Position numbers and translations under genes: made by a program. Below the pieces are notes generated by a model that worked only from the letters and a program-made list of their open reading frames with translations, was not told where the DNA came from and ran no database searches. DNA of 35,430 nucleotides from Catenaria anguillulae PL171 (Eukaryota > Blastocladiomycota > Blastocladiomycetes > Blastocladiales > Catenariaceae): positions 1 to 35,430 of the forward strand of contig MCFL01000247.1 in NCBI GenBank assembly GCA_002102555.1, given 5' to 3'. Every line of letters begins with the position of its first letter. The first letter of the stretch is position 1. Positions 21,261 through 31,762 of this stretch are shown here, piece by piece.

Positions 21261-21457
21261 CAGTGGCATCCGCCTTCAGTTTCTTCATCCCGGAAATGAT
21301 GCTTAACCAGGCCTGCAAGGAACGGCCGGGGCGGATGGGGCCACCGACGCACACCCTGGCGCACTCCATGGCAATTTTGGCAGCGAAAATGCTGCGTTCA
21401 CGCCCATTCAGGGTAGTGATAATAAATATGCTATATTCTTGCCAAAATTTGCCACAT

Positions 21458-21539
21458 GACAGCGTGCCCGAGCGGTTAAGGGGATTGACTCGAAATCAAT
21501 TAGGCTCTGCCTGCACAGGTTCGAATCCTGTCGCTGTCG
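21458..21539 (+). tRNA. tRNA-Ser (CGA), arm B copy
   Basis: 82 bases, exact mirror of 13937-14018: type II tRNA with anticodon CGA and discriminator G. Confidence 0.93.
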
Positions 21540-21788
21540 GACGTCAGCTTTTTGCCCTTCCTCCCCTCTGCGTACATCATCTCGCCGCGGCCAGGCTCGC
21601 ATCGGTTGTTGTGGCAGCAGCTTTCCACTTATATCAAGAGGCTCCCGTTATACCTTCCCTTTTGAGGACAGATAGTGACACGAGTGAACGCTGTAGAGCG
21701 TGTTGCGATAAGGTGCGGATGACGTCGTGGCAGAGTATGAAGTGACACTACATATATAATGGGTATTTCTAATGTCGCGAGACAAGCC

Positions 21789-21860
21789 GGTCGTATGGTG
21801 TAGTCGGTTAGCACACGAGACTCTGAATCTCGGGACCTGAGTTCGAATCTCAGTATGACC
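21789..21860 (+). tRNA. tRNA-Gln (CTG), arm B copy
   Basis: 72 bases, exact mirror of 13616-13687, anticodon CTG. Confidence 0.93.
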
Positions 21861-21967
21861 TTTTGCCTTTGTTTTGTTCACACTCTCTACGTTGAATCCA
21901 GGATCGACCATGCACGAAGCAAGTTGAGGAAAGAATTCTTTACATAGTACTGGCCGCAGGACCGTTC

Positions 21968-22003
<36 letters not shown>

Positions 22004-22935
22004 CATTTCTTTCTGGGCAGACATGTTGACAACTTCCAAGCGAATGGACCAGTCTGTCCTCACTCACATTCTGACTCTTGCACATGTTTGCCAATGGATG
22101 CCGGTGGTGCCCAAAAACATGTCGTGAACGGACTGGTACTTACATGCATGGCCAAGAGCAGGCAAGCGTTTCTTGTGCGCATGACATGAAGCCAACCTCG
22201 AATGATCTCTGGCCTCGCTGCCACTCCCGCATGTGCCCAGTACCGCAAACACACGCTCAATTCATGGCTGGCTTTTGCTGTTGCTGATTGGAAAGACTTA
22301 GAAGTGAGCCCAACCTCGATCTTTTGCGACAGACAAGAGGCAGTCACGGCGCTGCCACACATTGGAGATTGTGGGAATCAATCTCTCATGTGCTTTATTC
22401 AATCGTCCGAGTATGGAGGATACGTTTTGTGAGAGTCAGCTATTGTGGTAAATGGATATAGTGTCATGATCCAACCGACATGAGGCCACCACCATCTTCC
22501 CTTCTTCAAGACCTTTTGAAATGTTGACCATCGTGTCTCACATTTCGCGGCCAGTTCCATCATGATTTGCGGCGGGTAGCGGTCGTATGTCTCTCTTTCT
22601 TATGTACCACTGCCAAAACTGGTTGCTCGTTTTTCTCGGCTCTCTCACTCACAATGATAATGAAATCCAAACACATGCCACATTCCCACACTGGCTGATC
22701 TCAGCCTTGACATTTGAATATGCGGGACCGTGACTCACCATCTATCTGGCTCTTCCCACGGAAAATGACATTGGATTGAAAACTCAATGTGTATTCAAAT
22801 CTGGGATAATGTACATGCGTATTCATTTCATACGGATAACAGCATCCGAAACCAACAATCAATCAAATCAATCAAATCAATCGACAAACTGCTGCTCTCC
22901 CGTCTCGAAAGGATTGATCACTTTTTCGATCTTTC
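21861..22935. other. Non-coding part of arm B
   Basis: About 1.07 kb between tRNA-Gln and the 3' end of the HHE gene. It includes the poly-T run 21970-22003 and AATCAATC-type short repeats near 22857-22883. I recognise no gene. The same sequence lies inverted at 12555-13615. Confidence 0.6.
21970..22003 (+). repeat. Poly-T tract (34 T) in arm B
   Basis: Counterpart of the 20-base poly-A tract of arm A. The 14-base length difference shows that the arms have begun to drift apart or that homopolymer length varies. Confidence 0.9.
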
Positions 22936-23640
22936 TTACTCTTCGGGCACCTTGCGCTCGGCAAACTCGCGGCCCATGTCCCTCACCTTGTCCATGGGTC
23001 CCGCCACCATCCCCGCCATGAGCTCCGACACGGGCTTGTTGGGCGCGCTTGGATGAGGCCGCGTCGGAACAATCTTTTTCGCGCCCGCATACTTGTGGCC
23101 CAGGGCAATCATGCGCTCGTCACCCACTTAAGCACGCAGCAGCGGCAAGTCCTTGGTCTCTTCCTCGCGCGTGTGGTCGCGCAGCTCCGAAATGATCTTG
23201 TCCAGCAGCGCAGCGTGGTCGGGCGAGCCCGCAGTCATGCCATCGAGTTGCGAAAGCAGCACCTTGACCTGGTATTAATATCAGTCCTAAATTCTGTCAG
23301 TCATCGGTCTTGATTCTTGATGGATCGTCGTACGTAGCCTGCACAATGCAATGCGAGAGGCAAGCACCATACATATACCTACCTTTTGATGGTCGTTCCT
23401 CAACCCTTCCGCAACCGCCGACCCTTCCTCGGCCTCAATCACACCATACACGGTCGTCTCCTCGGCATGGGAATGCACCGATATCTCGCGCACCAGCTCG
23501 TTGGCAATCGCTTGCTGCTCTTGCGGATTCACCGTCGCCGCCGCCAAGTACCGGTCGTACAGGTTCCATAGCGACTCGTGGTCCAGCTTGATGAGCACAT
23601 CGAGCGGGCGGTCCGTGGCGTTCGAAGAAAGAGATTGCAT
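22936..23640 (-). CDS. Hemerythrin-like HHE domain protein, with an in-frame stop
   Basis: Small four-helix-bundle protein of the HHE cation-binding family, probably binding a di-iron centre; cellular role unknown. Starts MQSLSSNATDRPLDVLI at 23640. Exon 1 is 23640-23383, the intron 23382-23269 (GTAGGT...ACCAG, phase 0), and exon 2 starts at 23268. Ligand-type motifs are in order: LDHESLW, VHSHAEETTVY, NDHQK, and DHTREEETKDLP. In exon 2 the frame meets TAA at 23128-23130, after LPLLRA, giving 132 residues. Beyond it the same frame stays open for 63 further codons (VGDERMIALGHKYAGAKK ... ERKVPEE) that look like the normal C-terminal helix and tail. The gene is therefore either a shortened product that keeps the whole domain or a young pseudogene. 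The last 52 codons are duplicated at 12394-12554. Confidence 0.8.
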
Positions 23641-24239
23641 GTTTTGTAGTGTGTGTCCGTGTGCGAATATGTCAGAGAGGGAGAGCTTGTTTGGTCATCA
23701 GTCACATCAGCAAAGAGAGTCGGCGGCGGCGGGATGGGGGGTCGGCACTCGGTATTTGTATTTACCAACCTACGCAAGTGACAGATCCAAAGTCACAGTC
23801 AGACTCACATTTGGATCGGAGCCGAGTCCCCCTTTGGCCGCTTTGGTTTGGATCAGATCCGTTCAGTGGTCGCATGGTCGCGTTAGAGTGAGACCTTTCG
23901 TCTATGGCAAACTGAGACAAATCGACAAATGGCTGGCGGTGATGAAGCACGGAAAGTCTATATGATATGATATTGACGGATGGGAACAGGGACTATGATA
24001 TGAATGACTGTGTGAGGAGGTGGGCGAAACACTTCCACGAAACCAGAAGAATGCTTCGCTGTGCGATTTGCGAAAAATGACACGCCAGGATGGTCGGACG
24101 AACATGAAGGTGGAAAGGCAATGACCAGAAAATCGAAACAGGCAAGAAGCAAGCAAAGGTGTGCACTGGGCAGAACAGTATGCAAGAAGGCAAGAAGGAT
24201 AGATGCGTGCGTAGGGAGGTAAAGAACACAAAGTACGCC
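23641..24239. other. Intergenic region, HHE promoter side
   Basis: About 600 bases between the HHE start and the 3' end of the LRR gene, both on the minus strand. It must hold the HHE promoter. No other feature is seen. Confidence 0.45.
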
Positions 24240-26844
24240 TCATGTTCCAAGCAAAGTACTCGGCGACAAAAAGTGAATGGCCGGCACTGGTTGTTGTTGC
24301 TGCTGCTGCGCCTGCTGTTCACCAATCGCAGCCGACTTGTCGCCCTCCTGAGCCGCCGCTCCAGCCGCTGCCGCAGTCGATTCCGACCCACGATACTTGC
24401 CCGCAAACCGCGAACTCAACATGGCGGCTGGTGCCGTGTTCGATCGAGACAAGCGGCTGCTTCCGCCACTACTCGCCACACTCACGGCACTCGCCTCTGC
24501 CTCGGTCTCATGCCCATGAATGGCCACAACGGACGGCGCAGGCACAAGCGCAACGCCATCCACCACGCCTGGCGTGACAACATCGGTGGGCAGCGGTGGA
24601 ATCGGTGTGGCGGGCGTGACGAGGAGTGCTGGCCCTGCGTTGCTGCCAAGCAGGACAGATCCGGACGTGGCGAGTCCTTGCGGCGGCGTCGGCATGGGCT
24701 CGCCGTTGAGCGATAGCGACGGGATCGGGTTGGCCGAGTCTTCTGGCGGAAGCGCAAATGAAACACAACGCGCACGTGCGGATGTGGGCGCAGATGAGTC
24801 TGAGTGCAGGTTGGTCATTGGAACCGATTCGGGTGGCCTGGTAGATGATCCTTCACCTGCAGCAGCCGCGGCGGCGGCGGCGGTAGCGGCGGTTGCTGGC
24901 TGCACAGATCCCGTGGTAGAATCCATAAGCGGCGGAAGTGCAAGCACACCCGGTGGCAACGCATCCTCGTGTCCATTTTCCGAACCCCAGGAAATAGGGC
25001 CAAGGGCGCGTGTCGTCGGGGCAGATACGAGTGCGATTTGCGGCGAAGGAAGTCGGAGCGCAGAGTCGTCACGCTGGCGCGAGTGGGCAAGTAGCCGGGC
25101 ATGCGCCTTTGGCAAGTTGCCGCCGAGGGCCTCTGGATTGTTGAGAAGCGGTGACGAGATGGGCGCAGTGCTGGCGTTGGCAGTGAATGGACGCACACCT
25201 GAATTGGCTGCCGATGCGGCGGGTGCTCCGGTGTTGGCGTTGGATGAGGATGGATGCGTGATACCCGCCGGGTGGAATAGTCCACCTGCGGTGCCAACAA
25301 CACTCATACGATTGGCTGCACTTGCGCCCTGCCCACTCGATGTTGTTGTCGCAGCCCCAGCCCCACTTACCGCCGCCGCGACACCCTGTGGCCGGAACAA
25401 GACGGCTGCACTCTTCTTGTGATGTGACCCATTAGACCCAGACCGCTTCAGCAAGTGCGGCAAGTTCAGAGGCAACGACCACCGCCGCGACCGTGTCGGG
25501 TTATCGTCCAGCACGGCCCGTGCATGCCCCAAATCAAACTCGTCATCCTCGTCCAACGTGGCCGCCGTCAAATTCGCGCCACCGCCACCACCCACACTTG
25601 TTGCGCTACTCGGATCCTCATCCACAACCACAATGGTGCTCGCACCTGTATCGGACGTTACGTGCGCAGACCGCCCACCAAGCGTGGTGGTTGCAGAGTG
25701 AGCGGACGTGGCACCAAAGTGGCCCGATTTGCGTGTGTGGGAAGCACCGGCGCCGCCCCCACCGCCCATCATGCCAGCGCGCGATAGGCTGAGGCCGCGG
25801 CCAGAGTTTGCGTTACCTGCGCGCTTGCGCCGATAGTGCCGGATGCCAACCATGGCGAGTGCGGCAGCCATGGCAAGGATGACGAGCGTGATGGCAATGG
25901 TAGCGCCCGTGGACATGCCGCCACCAGATGCGTCGTCGGCCGATGGTGATGGGGTGATGACGGGACACGATGGGAAGGTGAGCTTGGTTGGGATCCAGGC
26001 GGCGCCGACTTCCTGGTCGTTGTAGTACATGTTAAGGCACGTGGACGTGGGCGGCATGTCGATTGGTGCGCAAAGAGACGAGTTGGATGGTGGGTTTGTG
26101 GAAACGGCGGGTATGGATCTTGGGTCAGAGACGAGCGAGCATTGGTCGCCCTTGAATTGGGAGAGTGAGGCTGGGATGGAAGTGAACTTGTTGTTGTTGA
26201 GGTGGAGGAGGCGGAGTGTTGGTGAGGAGGCGACTTCGGGTGGGAACGACGTGAGAGAGTTGTTGCCGAGGAAGAGAGTGACGATGGGTGCCTTTGCGAG
26301 GTTGGGGGAAACGCTCGAGATGAAGTTTTCGCTTGCGGATCTGTCGAAGAAAATCCAAACGGGGAAAAAAAATCATGTATAAGTGCACATGGGGAAATCG
26401 GAGAGCGGGAGAGATGGTAAACACGTACAGCCGGCTCAGGTACTTGAGCTGACCCAGTTCCCCGGCCAACTCTCCCGCCAGGGCATTCTTGCGGACCGAA
26501 ATCTCCTTGAGGGCGGGCAACTTTGCGAGGGGAGCCAGCGACCCAATCAGACTGTTTCCCTGCATGAAGACATTCTCGACAAACTGCAGCCCGGCGAGCA
26601 CATCTCCCGACGGCAAGGATCCTTGGAGGCCGTTGGACATGAGGTTGAGGGTGAAAATGTTGCCGTTCGGGCTGCACGAGATGCCGTACCACCCGCAGCA
26701 CTCGCGCGAGTCACGGACGGCGTTGCGGTAGCCCGTCTTGACCCGCCAAGAGGTGGGCCCGCCCGTGGCGAGGTAAAGGTCAAGGGCGGCATTGCATTCG
26801 GCGGGTGTGGGGCCAGGGAGTGTCGGTTGGGGCGTGGCGGACAT
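24240..26844 (-). CDS. Leucine-rich-repeat single-pass membrane protein
   Basis: Two exons, 26844-26429 and 26340-24240 (intron 88 bases, GTACGT...GACAG), give 838 residues. The N-terminal part resembles plant-type LRR ectodomains: a cap (ECNAALDLYLATGGPTSW, then CCGWYGISCSPNGNI) followed by LRRs (LNLMSNGLQGSLP, EISVRKNALAGEL, TLFLGNNSLTSFP, LLHLNNNKFTSIP). A Cys-containing juxtamembrane part leads to one membrane helix (GATIAITLVILAMAAALAMV) and a basic stop (RHYRRKR). The remaining ~500 residues are Ser/Ala/Gly-rich low complexity with no kinase or other known domain. No signal peptide follows the ATG at 26844, so an upstream exon may be missing. A receptor-like or cell-surface sensor is likely; ligand and partners are unknown. 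Confidence 0.82.
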
Positions 26845-28108
26845 GGCGGATCGTGTGTGTCGAGTGTGTGGGTCGGGTCGTGTGTGGGAAGGAAGCTGGG
26901 ACGAGGATTTGGGGAGGAGCGGCGGGTGTCACGGGTATCACGCAGCATGCAGACGGAAAGGGTCCTCACTGTCCTCAGGCTAGGCTCGGCGATAAGGACA
27001 ACTTGAGAGCAATTTGAAGGCGAAGATTGGCTTGCACACTACACTTGTGCAAGTGTGTTGGGTGGCAGAGTGCCGTAGTACAAGGGTGAGTGCGGGGGCG
27101 TGCCGAGTGCGGAATGCGGTGTGTGCGGGGGGGTGGTCGAGTCGAGCAATGTCGGGCAACGCCAAAGTTGCGGTACAGCCGACCGTGCGTCGTGGGTCGT
27201 GGGTCGGGCGTGCAGCGGATGCGGATGTGTGGAACAGTGGAATGGTATGGAATGCATCGAGCGACATACTCGCAATTTACTGTATGGGCCAATCCTCATG
27301 GACAGCATAACACACTCATGCATGTGATGCAGAGGTGAAAGGTTGGAGATCCTGAATGCTAAAGCTGGATTCAATTAATGCGGCCCGAGCCTTCTGCATC
27401 CACTTGTGGCATTGCGCATCCGGATCCATCCATCCAGCCCACGGCCATGCCCATGGCCACCACGAGCTTCTGGCCACCCGAGCTCTTCCCCGCCGTCCTC
27501 GTTGTTCCCTAATGCCTTCATATTTACCTACCAGGCCACGCTTGGGCACGTCCATCGAGAGGACGGTTGGCCTCGATCGCGAGCAGCCATGTCTCGAGCA
27601 TGCAAAGCCACGGCTGCGGGCGAACCATCGTGTGGCGCCATTTTTTTCTCTTTCCTGCACGTGACCCGAACAAAGGATCGGCAGCTGGCAGCGAGCTCAG
27701 GCGTCGTGGTTCCGGCTTTGGCCGACCCAGAAAGTGATGCAGCTTGGGACGTCAGACAAGAACAAATGGCCGTTTTCATGGTGCACACAGGCCGGGCCCG
27801 AGTGCACCCGAGACTTTCGGCGGAGGGCGAGCCAAGGCACGGCGCGCGCCCGAGCGCCCCGACGCCTGCAGCACGGAAAGCTTGGAGGTCGAGCTTTCGC
27901 GTCCCGATCATGGCATCTGATCGTGAGACTCGACGCCAACTCAAATACAGAAGGAAGAAAGAGGAGGCCTGCATCCCTTCTCTCTTGCCTCCTTGACGAC
28001 TCGCTCTGGTCCTCGCTACGTAATCACCGACTGTTTTGCTCGCCCGTTGTGCGACAGTACCCCCACCCTACCTTGACTCTCGACCCCTCGACCCAAAACA
28101 ACGACACA
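26845..28108. promoter_or_regulatory. Divergent intergenic region (LRR gene / aspartate aminotransferase)
   Basis: About 1.26 kb between two divergent start codons. It must hold both promoters. Pyrimidine-rich sequence lies just upstream of the aminotransferase ATG (about 27970-28090). The open frames here look like chance GC-rich frames and match nothing I recognise. Confidence 0.45.
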
Positions 28109-29480
28109 ATGCTCGCTGCCACACGCGCCTCCATCCGTGCCCCGGCCGTTGCCGTCCGCTGCGGCTCCACCTGGGCCCAGGTCAAGATGGGTCCCCCCGA
28201 TCCGATTCTCGGCGGTACGACCGTACTGCCCTTGTCCATCGTTACTCGCTGAGATTCACGATCATGAATCATCCAACGTGCCCCGACCAACAGTCACCGA
28301 GGCCTTCAAGGCAGACACCAACCCCAACAAGATGAACCTGGGCGTCGGTGCCTACCGTGACGACAACGGCAAGCCCTACGTGCTCTCGTGCGTGCGCAAA
28401 GCCGAAAAGGTGATCATGGAGCAGGGGCTCGACAAGGAATACCTTGGCATCACTGGCCTGCCCGCCTTCACGTCGGCCGCCGCCAAACTTGCCTACGGCG
28501 ACAACTCGGCCGTGCTTGCCGCCAAGCGCATCGCAGTGACACAGTCCATCTCGGGCACGGGCGCACTTCGCATTGGCGGCGAGTTCCTTGCTCGTCACTA
28601 CCCGCTCGCCAAGCGCATTTACCTGCCCACCCCGTCCTGGGGCAACCACACGCCCATCATGCGCGACTCTGGGCTCGAGGTCCACCAGTACCGGTACTTT
28701 GACAAGCAAACCAATGGCCTCGACATTGAGGGCATGCTTGCCGACATCAAGGCCGCTCCCAAGGGATCCATCATCTTGTTGCACGCGTGTGCGCACAACC
28801 CGACTGGTGTCGACCCGACCGTCGAACAGTGGAAGGCCATCCGCCAAGTTGTCGAGAGCCACGGCCACTTTGCCTTCTTTGACATGGCCTACCAGGGCTT
28901 TGCCTCTGGCGACCCGCAAAAGGATGCCTTTGCCCTGCGCCACTTTGTCGAGGGCGATTCCGCCATTGCTGGCGAGGGCCGTCTTTGCCTTGCGCAATCG
29001 TTTGCCAAGAACATTGGCCTGTACGGCGAGCGTGTTGGCACGTTTTCGATTGTCGGCGCCGACGCAGACGAAGCCAAGCGTGTCGAGTCGCAGCTCAAGA
29101 TTCTGATCCGCCCAATGTACTCGAACCCGCCCATGCACGGCGCGCGCATTGTGTCGACCGTGTTGAGCAACCCAGACTTGCACAAGGAGTGGCGCGCAGA
29201 AGTCAAGACCATGGCCGATCGCATCATCACCATGCGCGAGCGCCTCTTTAACCACCTCGTCGACGATTTCGGCAGCAAGTTGCACTGGAACCACATCACG
29301 TCGCAGATTGGCATGTTCTGCTTCACCGGGTTGAAGCCCGAGGAGGTCGAGCGCCTCAAGTCCGAGTTTGCCGTTTACCTCACCAAGGACGGTCGCATTT
29401 CCATTGCCGGTATCTCGTCGCACAATGTCGAGTACTTGGCCAAGGCCATTCATGAGGTGACCAAGAACCGGTCCGCCTAA
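28109..29480 (+). CDS. Aspartate aminotransferase, mitochondrial
   Basis: PLP enzyme interconverting aspartate + 2-oxoglutarate with oxaloacetate + glutamate; part of the malate-aspartate shuttle. Exon 1 is 28109-28214, the intron 28215-28293 (79 bases, GTACGA...CAACAG), and exon 2 28294-29480, giving 430 residues, the usual length. The N-terminus ([20 protein letters not shown]) is Arg/Ala-rich without acidic residues, a mitochondrial targeting sequence. Splicing restores [20 protein letters not shown], the normal start of the mature enzyme. Active-site motifs are [25 protein letters not shown], the PLP-lysine motif [15 protein letters not shown] and the substrate Arg in GRISIAG. All key residues are present. 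Stop TAA is at 29478. Confidence 0.96.
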
Positions 29481-30064
29481 ACCCGCAGCTTGATTGTTGA
29501 TTTATCTTTCTCTGGCGTTTTTTGCTGTTCTTTTGTGTCGTTTTGGGATGTGTGAGCGCGCCGTTTGATGCGCGTGGATGTCTCTTGTCTCATTTCCTCA
29601 CCATGTCCTCGAACCACCTCACTTGTCTTAACTAGTCGTAGTTTGTTTTGTCAATTGGGAAATGAAATGTTGAATGCTTTTTCGCATTTCCTCGCCTCCC
29701 AGCGTCACTTCCCAGTCAGCGGCGTTGGCTTACGGCAGGCGGGATGACGGCATCAGAGGAGCAGCCTCGATCGCCATCCATCCAGATGTTATGTACTTGG
29801 CGGCTGGCACCATGACCATCGGCTCATGCTGATGCGAAAACAGTGAAGAGACTCGCTATCAAGTACAGAATGCATTATTAAATTCTTTGAAAGACTTTGG
29901 TGCGAAAGAAGAGCAAACTTGATTGAACCAGATAGGCAAAAGAAATCACAAGCGTGGACAACAAAAATGAAATGATAAACTGCAACGATCGTGCAATGAT
30001 TTACTTACACACATGCAAGAAAAGACTAGATGCAGCCGAGCTCATTGATTCTTTGATATCATGT
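29481..30064. other. Convergent intergenic region
   Basis: About 580 bases between the aminotransferase stop and the 3' end of the first small surface-type gene. T-rich just after the aminotransferase stop, as in a 3' UTR. No gene is seen. Confidence 0.45.
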
Positions 30065-30440
30065 TTACACGAGCATGGCACCTGCGCCCATTGCGGCAGC
30101 CACCACAACAACTCTGGCACCGGCCCTGTTGGACGCGGCGGCATTCTTCTTTGCGGCTCCGGTCGATGCAGGCGCGGCCGACGCACTCGTCGAAGTCTTG
30201 GCGGCACTCGTCGTTGTCGACGAAACAGTCGGGCGAACAGTCGTGGCAGACGTGGTTACCGAGGCAGATGCACTCGTCGTGGTCGATGCTTGTGTTCCGG
30301 TGGCCGTTCCGGCGTGCTGGTGCCGGTCACGGTGCCCGATGTCGTCACAGCGCTGCTGGATTGCTGGGCCCGGCGGTGGGAGCAAGGGGGCAAGGACAAG
30401 AGCCAGGGCGATGGGAGAATGGGTTGGGTTGGAAGCGCAT
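30065..30440 (-). pseudogene. Small Ser/Thr/Ala-rich surface-type protein 1, reading frame uneven
   Basis: First of three related small genes. The C-terminal two thirds read cleanly as STTTSASASVTTSATTVR, then SSTTTSAAKTSTSASAAP, and end in the hydrophobic tail ARVVVVAAAMGAGAMLV followed by TAA at 30065, as in a GPI-anchor signal. The ATG at 30440 (MRFQPNP), placed like those of the neighbours relative to a TATA-like box, is in a different phase. The signal-like IALALVLAPLL stretch shares the C-terminal phase, which is open back to an ATG at 30514 (149 codons). Either the longer frame is used, or the gene has suffered small indels. Function unknown; probably cell wall or surface. Confidence 0.5.
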
Positions 30441-30546
30441 GTTGAGTGGATTGGTGGTTGAGGTTTGGAGTGAAGGTCTGATGGTTGTTGTTTGGTGTGT
30501 TTGTAAAGAGCCATCCCATCGAGTTTGGTGGTGGTGGCAATTGATC

Positions 30547-30552
30547 TTTATA
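30547..30552 (-). promoter_or_regulatory. TATA-like box of small surface gene 1
   Basis: Minus strand reads GAGTATAAAGATC, 112 bases upstream of the ATG at 30440. Similar boxes precede the other two members. Confidence 0.45.
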
Positions 30553-31280
30553 CTCGCGATGCTGTCCATGTACTGACCCTTACCAGTATTGCTCAGCAAA
30601 TGGTTTGTCTCGCCAAGGCCGTGGATTACTTCAACGTGGACACTTGACTCGTCAATGGATCACCATCTCAAGCATCGGTTGAATCTTCCAGCCTGGGAAT
30701 GAGCCAAACGCGTCCAGTTTGGTCGTGAAGGCAAATGCAATGATGGCTGCGCCGATGTGACGCACTCGCAACAGCTGCCCTTCCAGGTAATCAATGTGGA
30801 CATTCGGCATTTTATTGCTGTCGAGTACCGGCAGAGGTTACTCGTCTGTTCTCACGTCAACCATAGCCAGGTTGTGTAGCCACCAACAGATCCGCGCAAC
30901 GTTCACGGTACACCAACAGGTTACCAAAAGCACTTTGGAAGCTTCAATCCATATGAAATTGTTGGCTTACGCATTGGAGCGGCCACAATTCAAAGCCAGA
31001 ATCCTCGTTGTTCCCATCGCACAGGAATGTCTCACGTTGTCCATTTGCCATAATGGTCTTGTTGAGGTGGCTCCCGCCTACAAGAGCCGATTTCTGCAGC
31101 TGTTCACATACATGATATGGTTCAGGAGCATGTGAGAAAGATAAGAGTACATTTGGCAAGGAACCGGCCTCGCAAGACTTACATTTACAAGTACATGTAC
31201 GCAACATGCGCGGTTCAGAATGAAACAACAATAAAATGACACAATTATTCACAGAATTTACAATGCATGCTTACATGAGA
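30553..31280. other. Intergenic region between small surface genes 1 and 2
   Basis: About 730 bases with no recognisable gene or RNA. Holds the upstream region of gene 1 and the 3' flank of gene 2. Confidence 0.4.
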
Positions 31281-31660
31281 TCACGCCAACATCATACCGG
31301 CACCCATGGCAACAGCAACAACGGCTGCGCCAGCATGCGTGCCGGCATTCACAGCACCAGCACCGTTTCCTTGGGTTGCGATGTTTTCGCGGCGGGCGGA
31401 GCAGACGACGTCGAAGTTCCCGAGGCCCTGGTTGACGAAGAAGTCGTTCGCGCGGACGTTCCGGTGGTCAAAGTACCCGTTGCAGCTGGCGCGGTTGCGG
31501 ATCGGGTCGTGGAGATGCTCGACACGGATGGAGTCTGTGACGCAGCAGAGGATGACGAGCTCGCGTCCGAAGCTTGGGCGACGACGGTTGGAGCAAGGGA
31601 GGAGATGGTGGCAATAAGCGCCGAGAAGACGAGAGCGACGGTGACGGTTGAGGAGCGCAT
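31281..31660 (-). CDS. Small Ser/Thr/Ala-rich surface-type protein 2, with a phase change
   Basis: Starts MRSSTVTVALVFSALIATIS at 31660, a good signal peptide ending near VVAQA. A Ser/Thr/Ala-rich body follows (SDASSSSSAASQTPSVSS, TLTTGTSARTTSSSTRAS). In this phase the frame ends at 31349. The GPI-type tail NAGTHAGAAVVAVAMGAGMMLA, clearly like that of gene 1, lies in the next phase and stops at 31281. The link could be an intron (possible donor GTACTT at 31476 and acceptor CCCAAG ending at 31370, 107 bases) or a one-base indel near 31370. The intron would remove Ser/Thr-rich sequence that looks coding, so I lean to an indel. Product: secreted, GPI-anchored, mucin-like protein of unknown role. 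Confidence 0.6.
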
Positions 31661-31755
31661 GGTGGCGGATCGGTGGTATGTTGGTAACGGAGTGGGTTGA
31701 CGAGGGAGGTCTGGTCAGGATAGACGTGTTCGGTGGGTGGCGGGGGATCGGTCCC

Positions 31756-31762
31756 TTTTGTA
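31756..31762 (-). promoter_or_regulatory. TATA-like box of small surface gene 2
   Basis: Minus strand reads GGGTACAAAAGGGACC, 102 bases upstream of the ATG at 31660. Weaker match than in the other two members. Confidence 0.35.

Larger units (their letters stand above)
18741..23096 (-). repeat. Right arm (B) of the inverted duplication
   Basis: Mirror image of 12394-16736 and 13 bases longer: +14 in the poly-T tract, -1 in tRNA-His. At its outer end the HHE coding sequence continues unbroken, and at its inner end the RT/RNase H element continues unbroken into the loop. Both continuities make this arm the likely original and the left arm the copy. Confidence 0.97.

Noticed and set aside
12394-23096. 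Assembly artefact (same contig end joined twice)
   Set aside because: The arms differ in a tRNA base and in homopolymer length, have different outer flanks, and enclose a unique loop. It cannot be fully excluded without reads.
14762-23130. Stop-codon reassignment, suggested by in-frame stops in the element and in the HHE gene
   Set aside because: Healthy neighbours end normally at TGA (NTH1, chitin synthase), TAG (SRP68, RMD1-like) and TAA (aspartate aminotransferase, eL33), so all three codons still work as stops.
24520-25422. 300-codon open frame opposite the LRR protein tail
   Set aside because: Antisense shadow of Ser/Ala/Gly-rich coding sequence; no domain and no start context.
27406-27996. 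196-codon open frame between the LRR and aminotransferase genes
   Set aside because: Overlapped by other frames on both strands, no domain, composition of intergenic GC-rich DNA.
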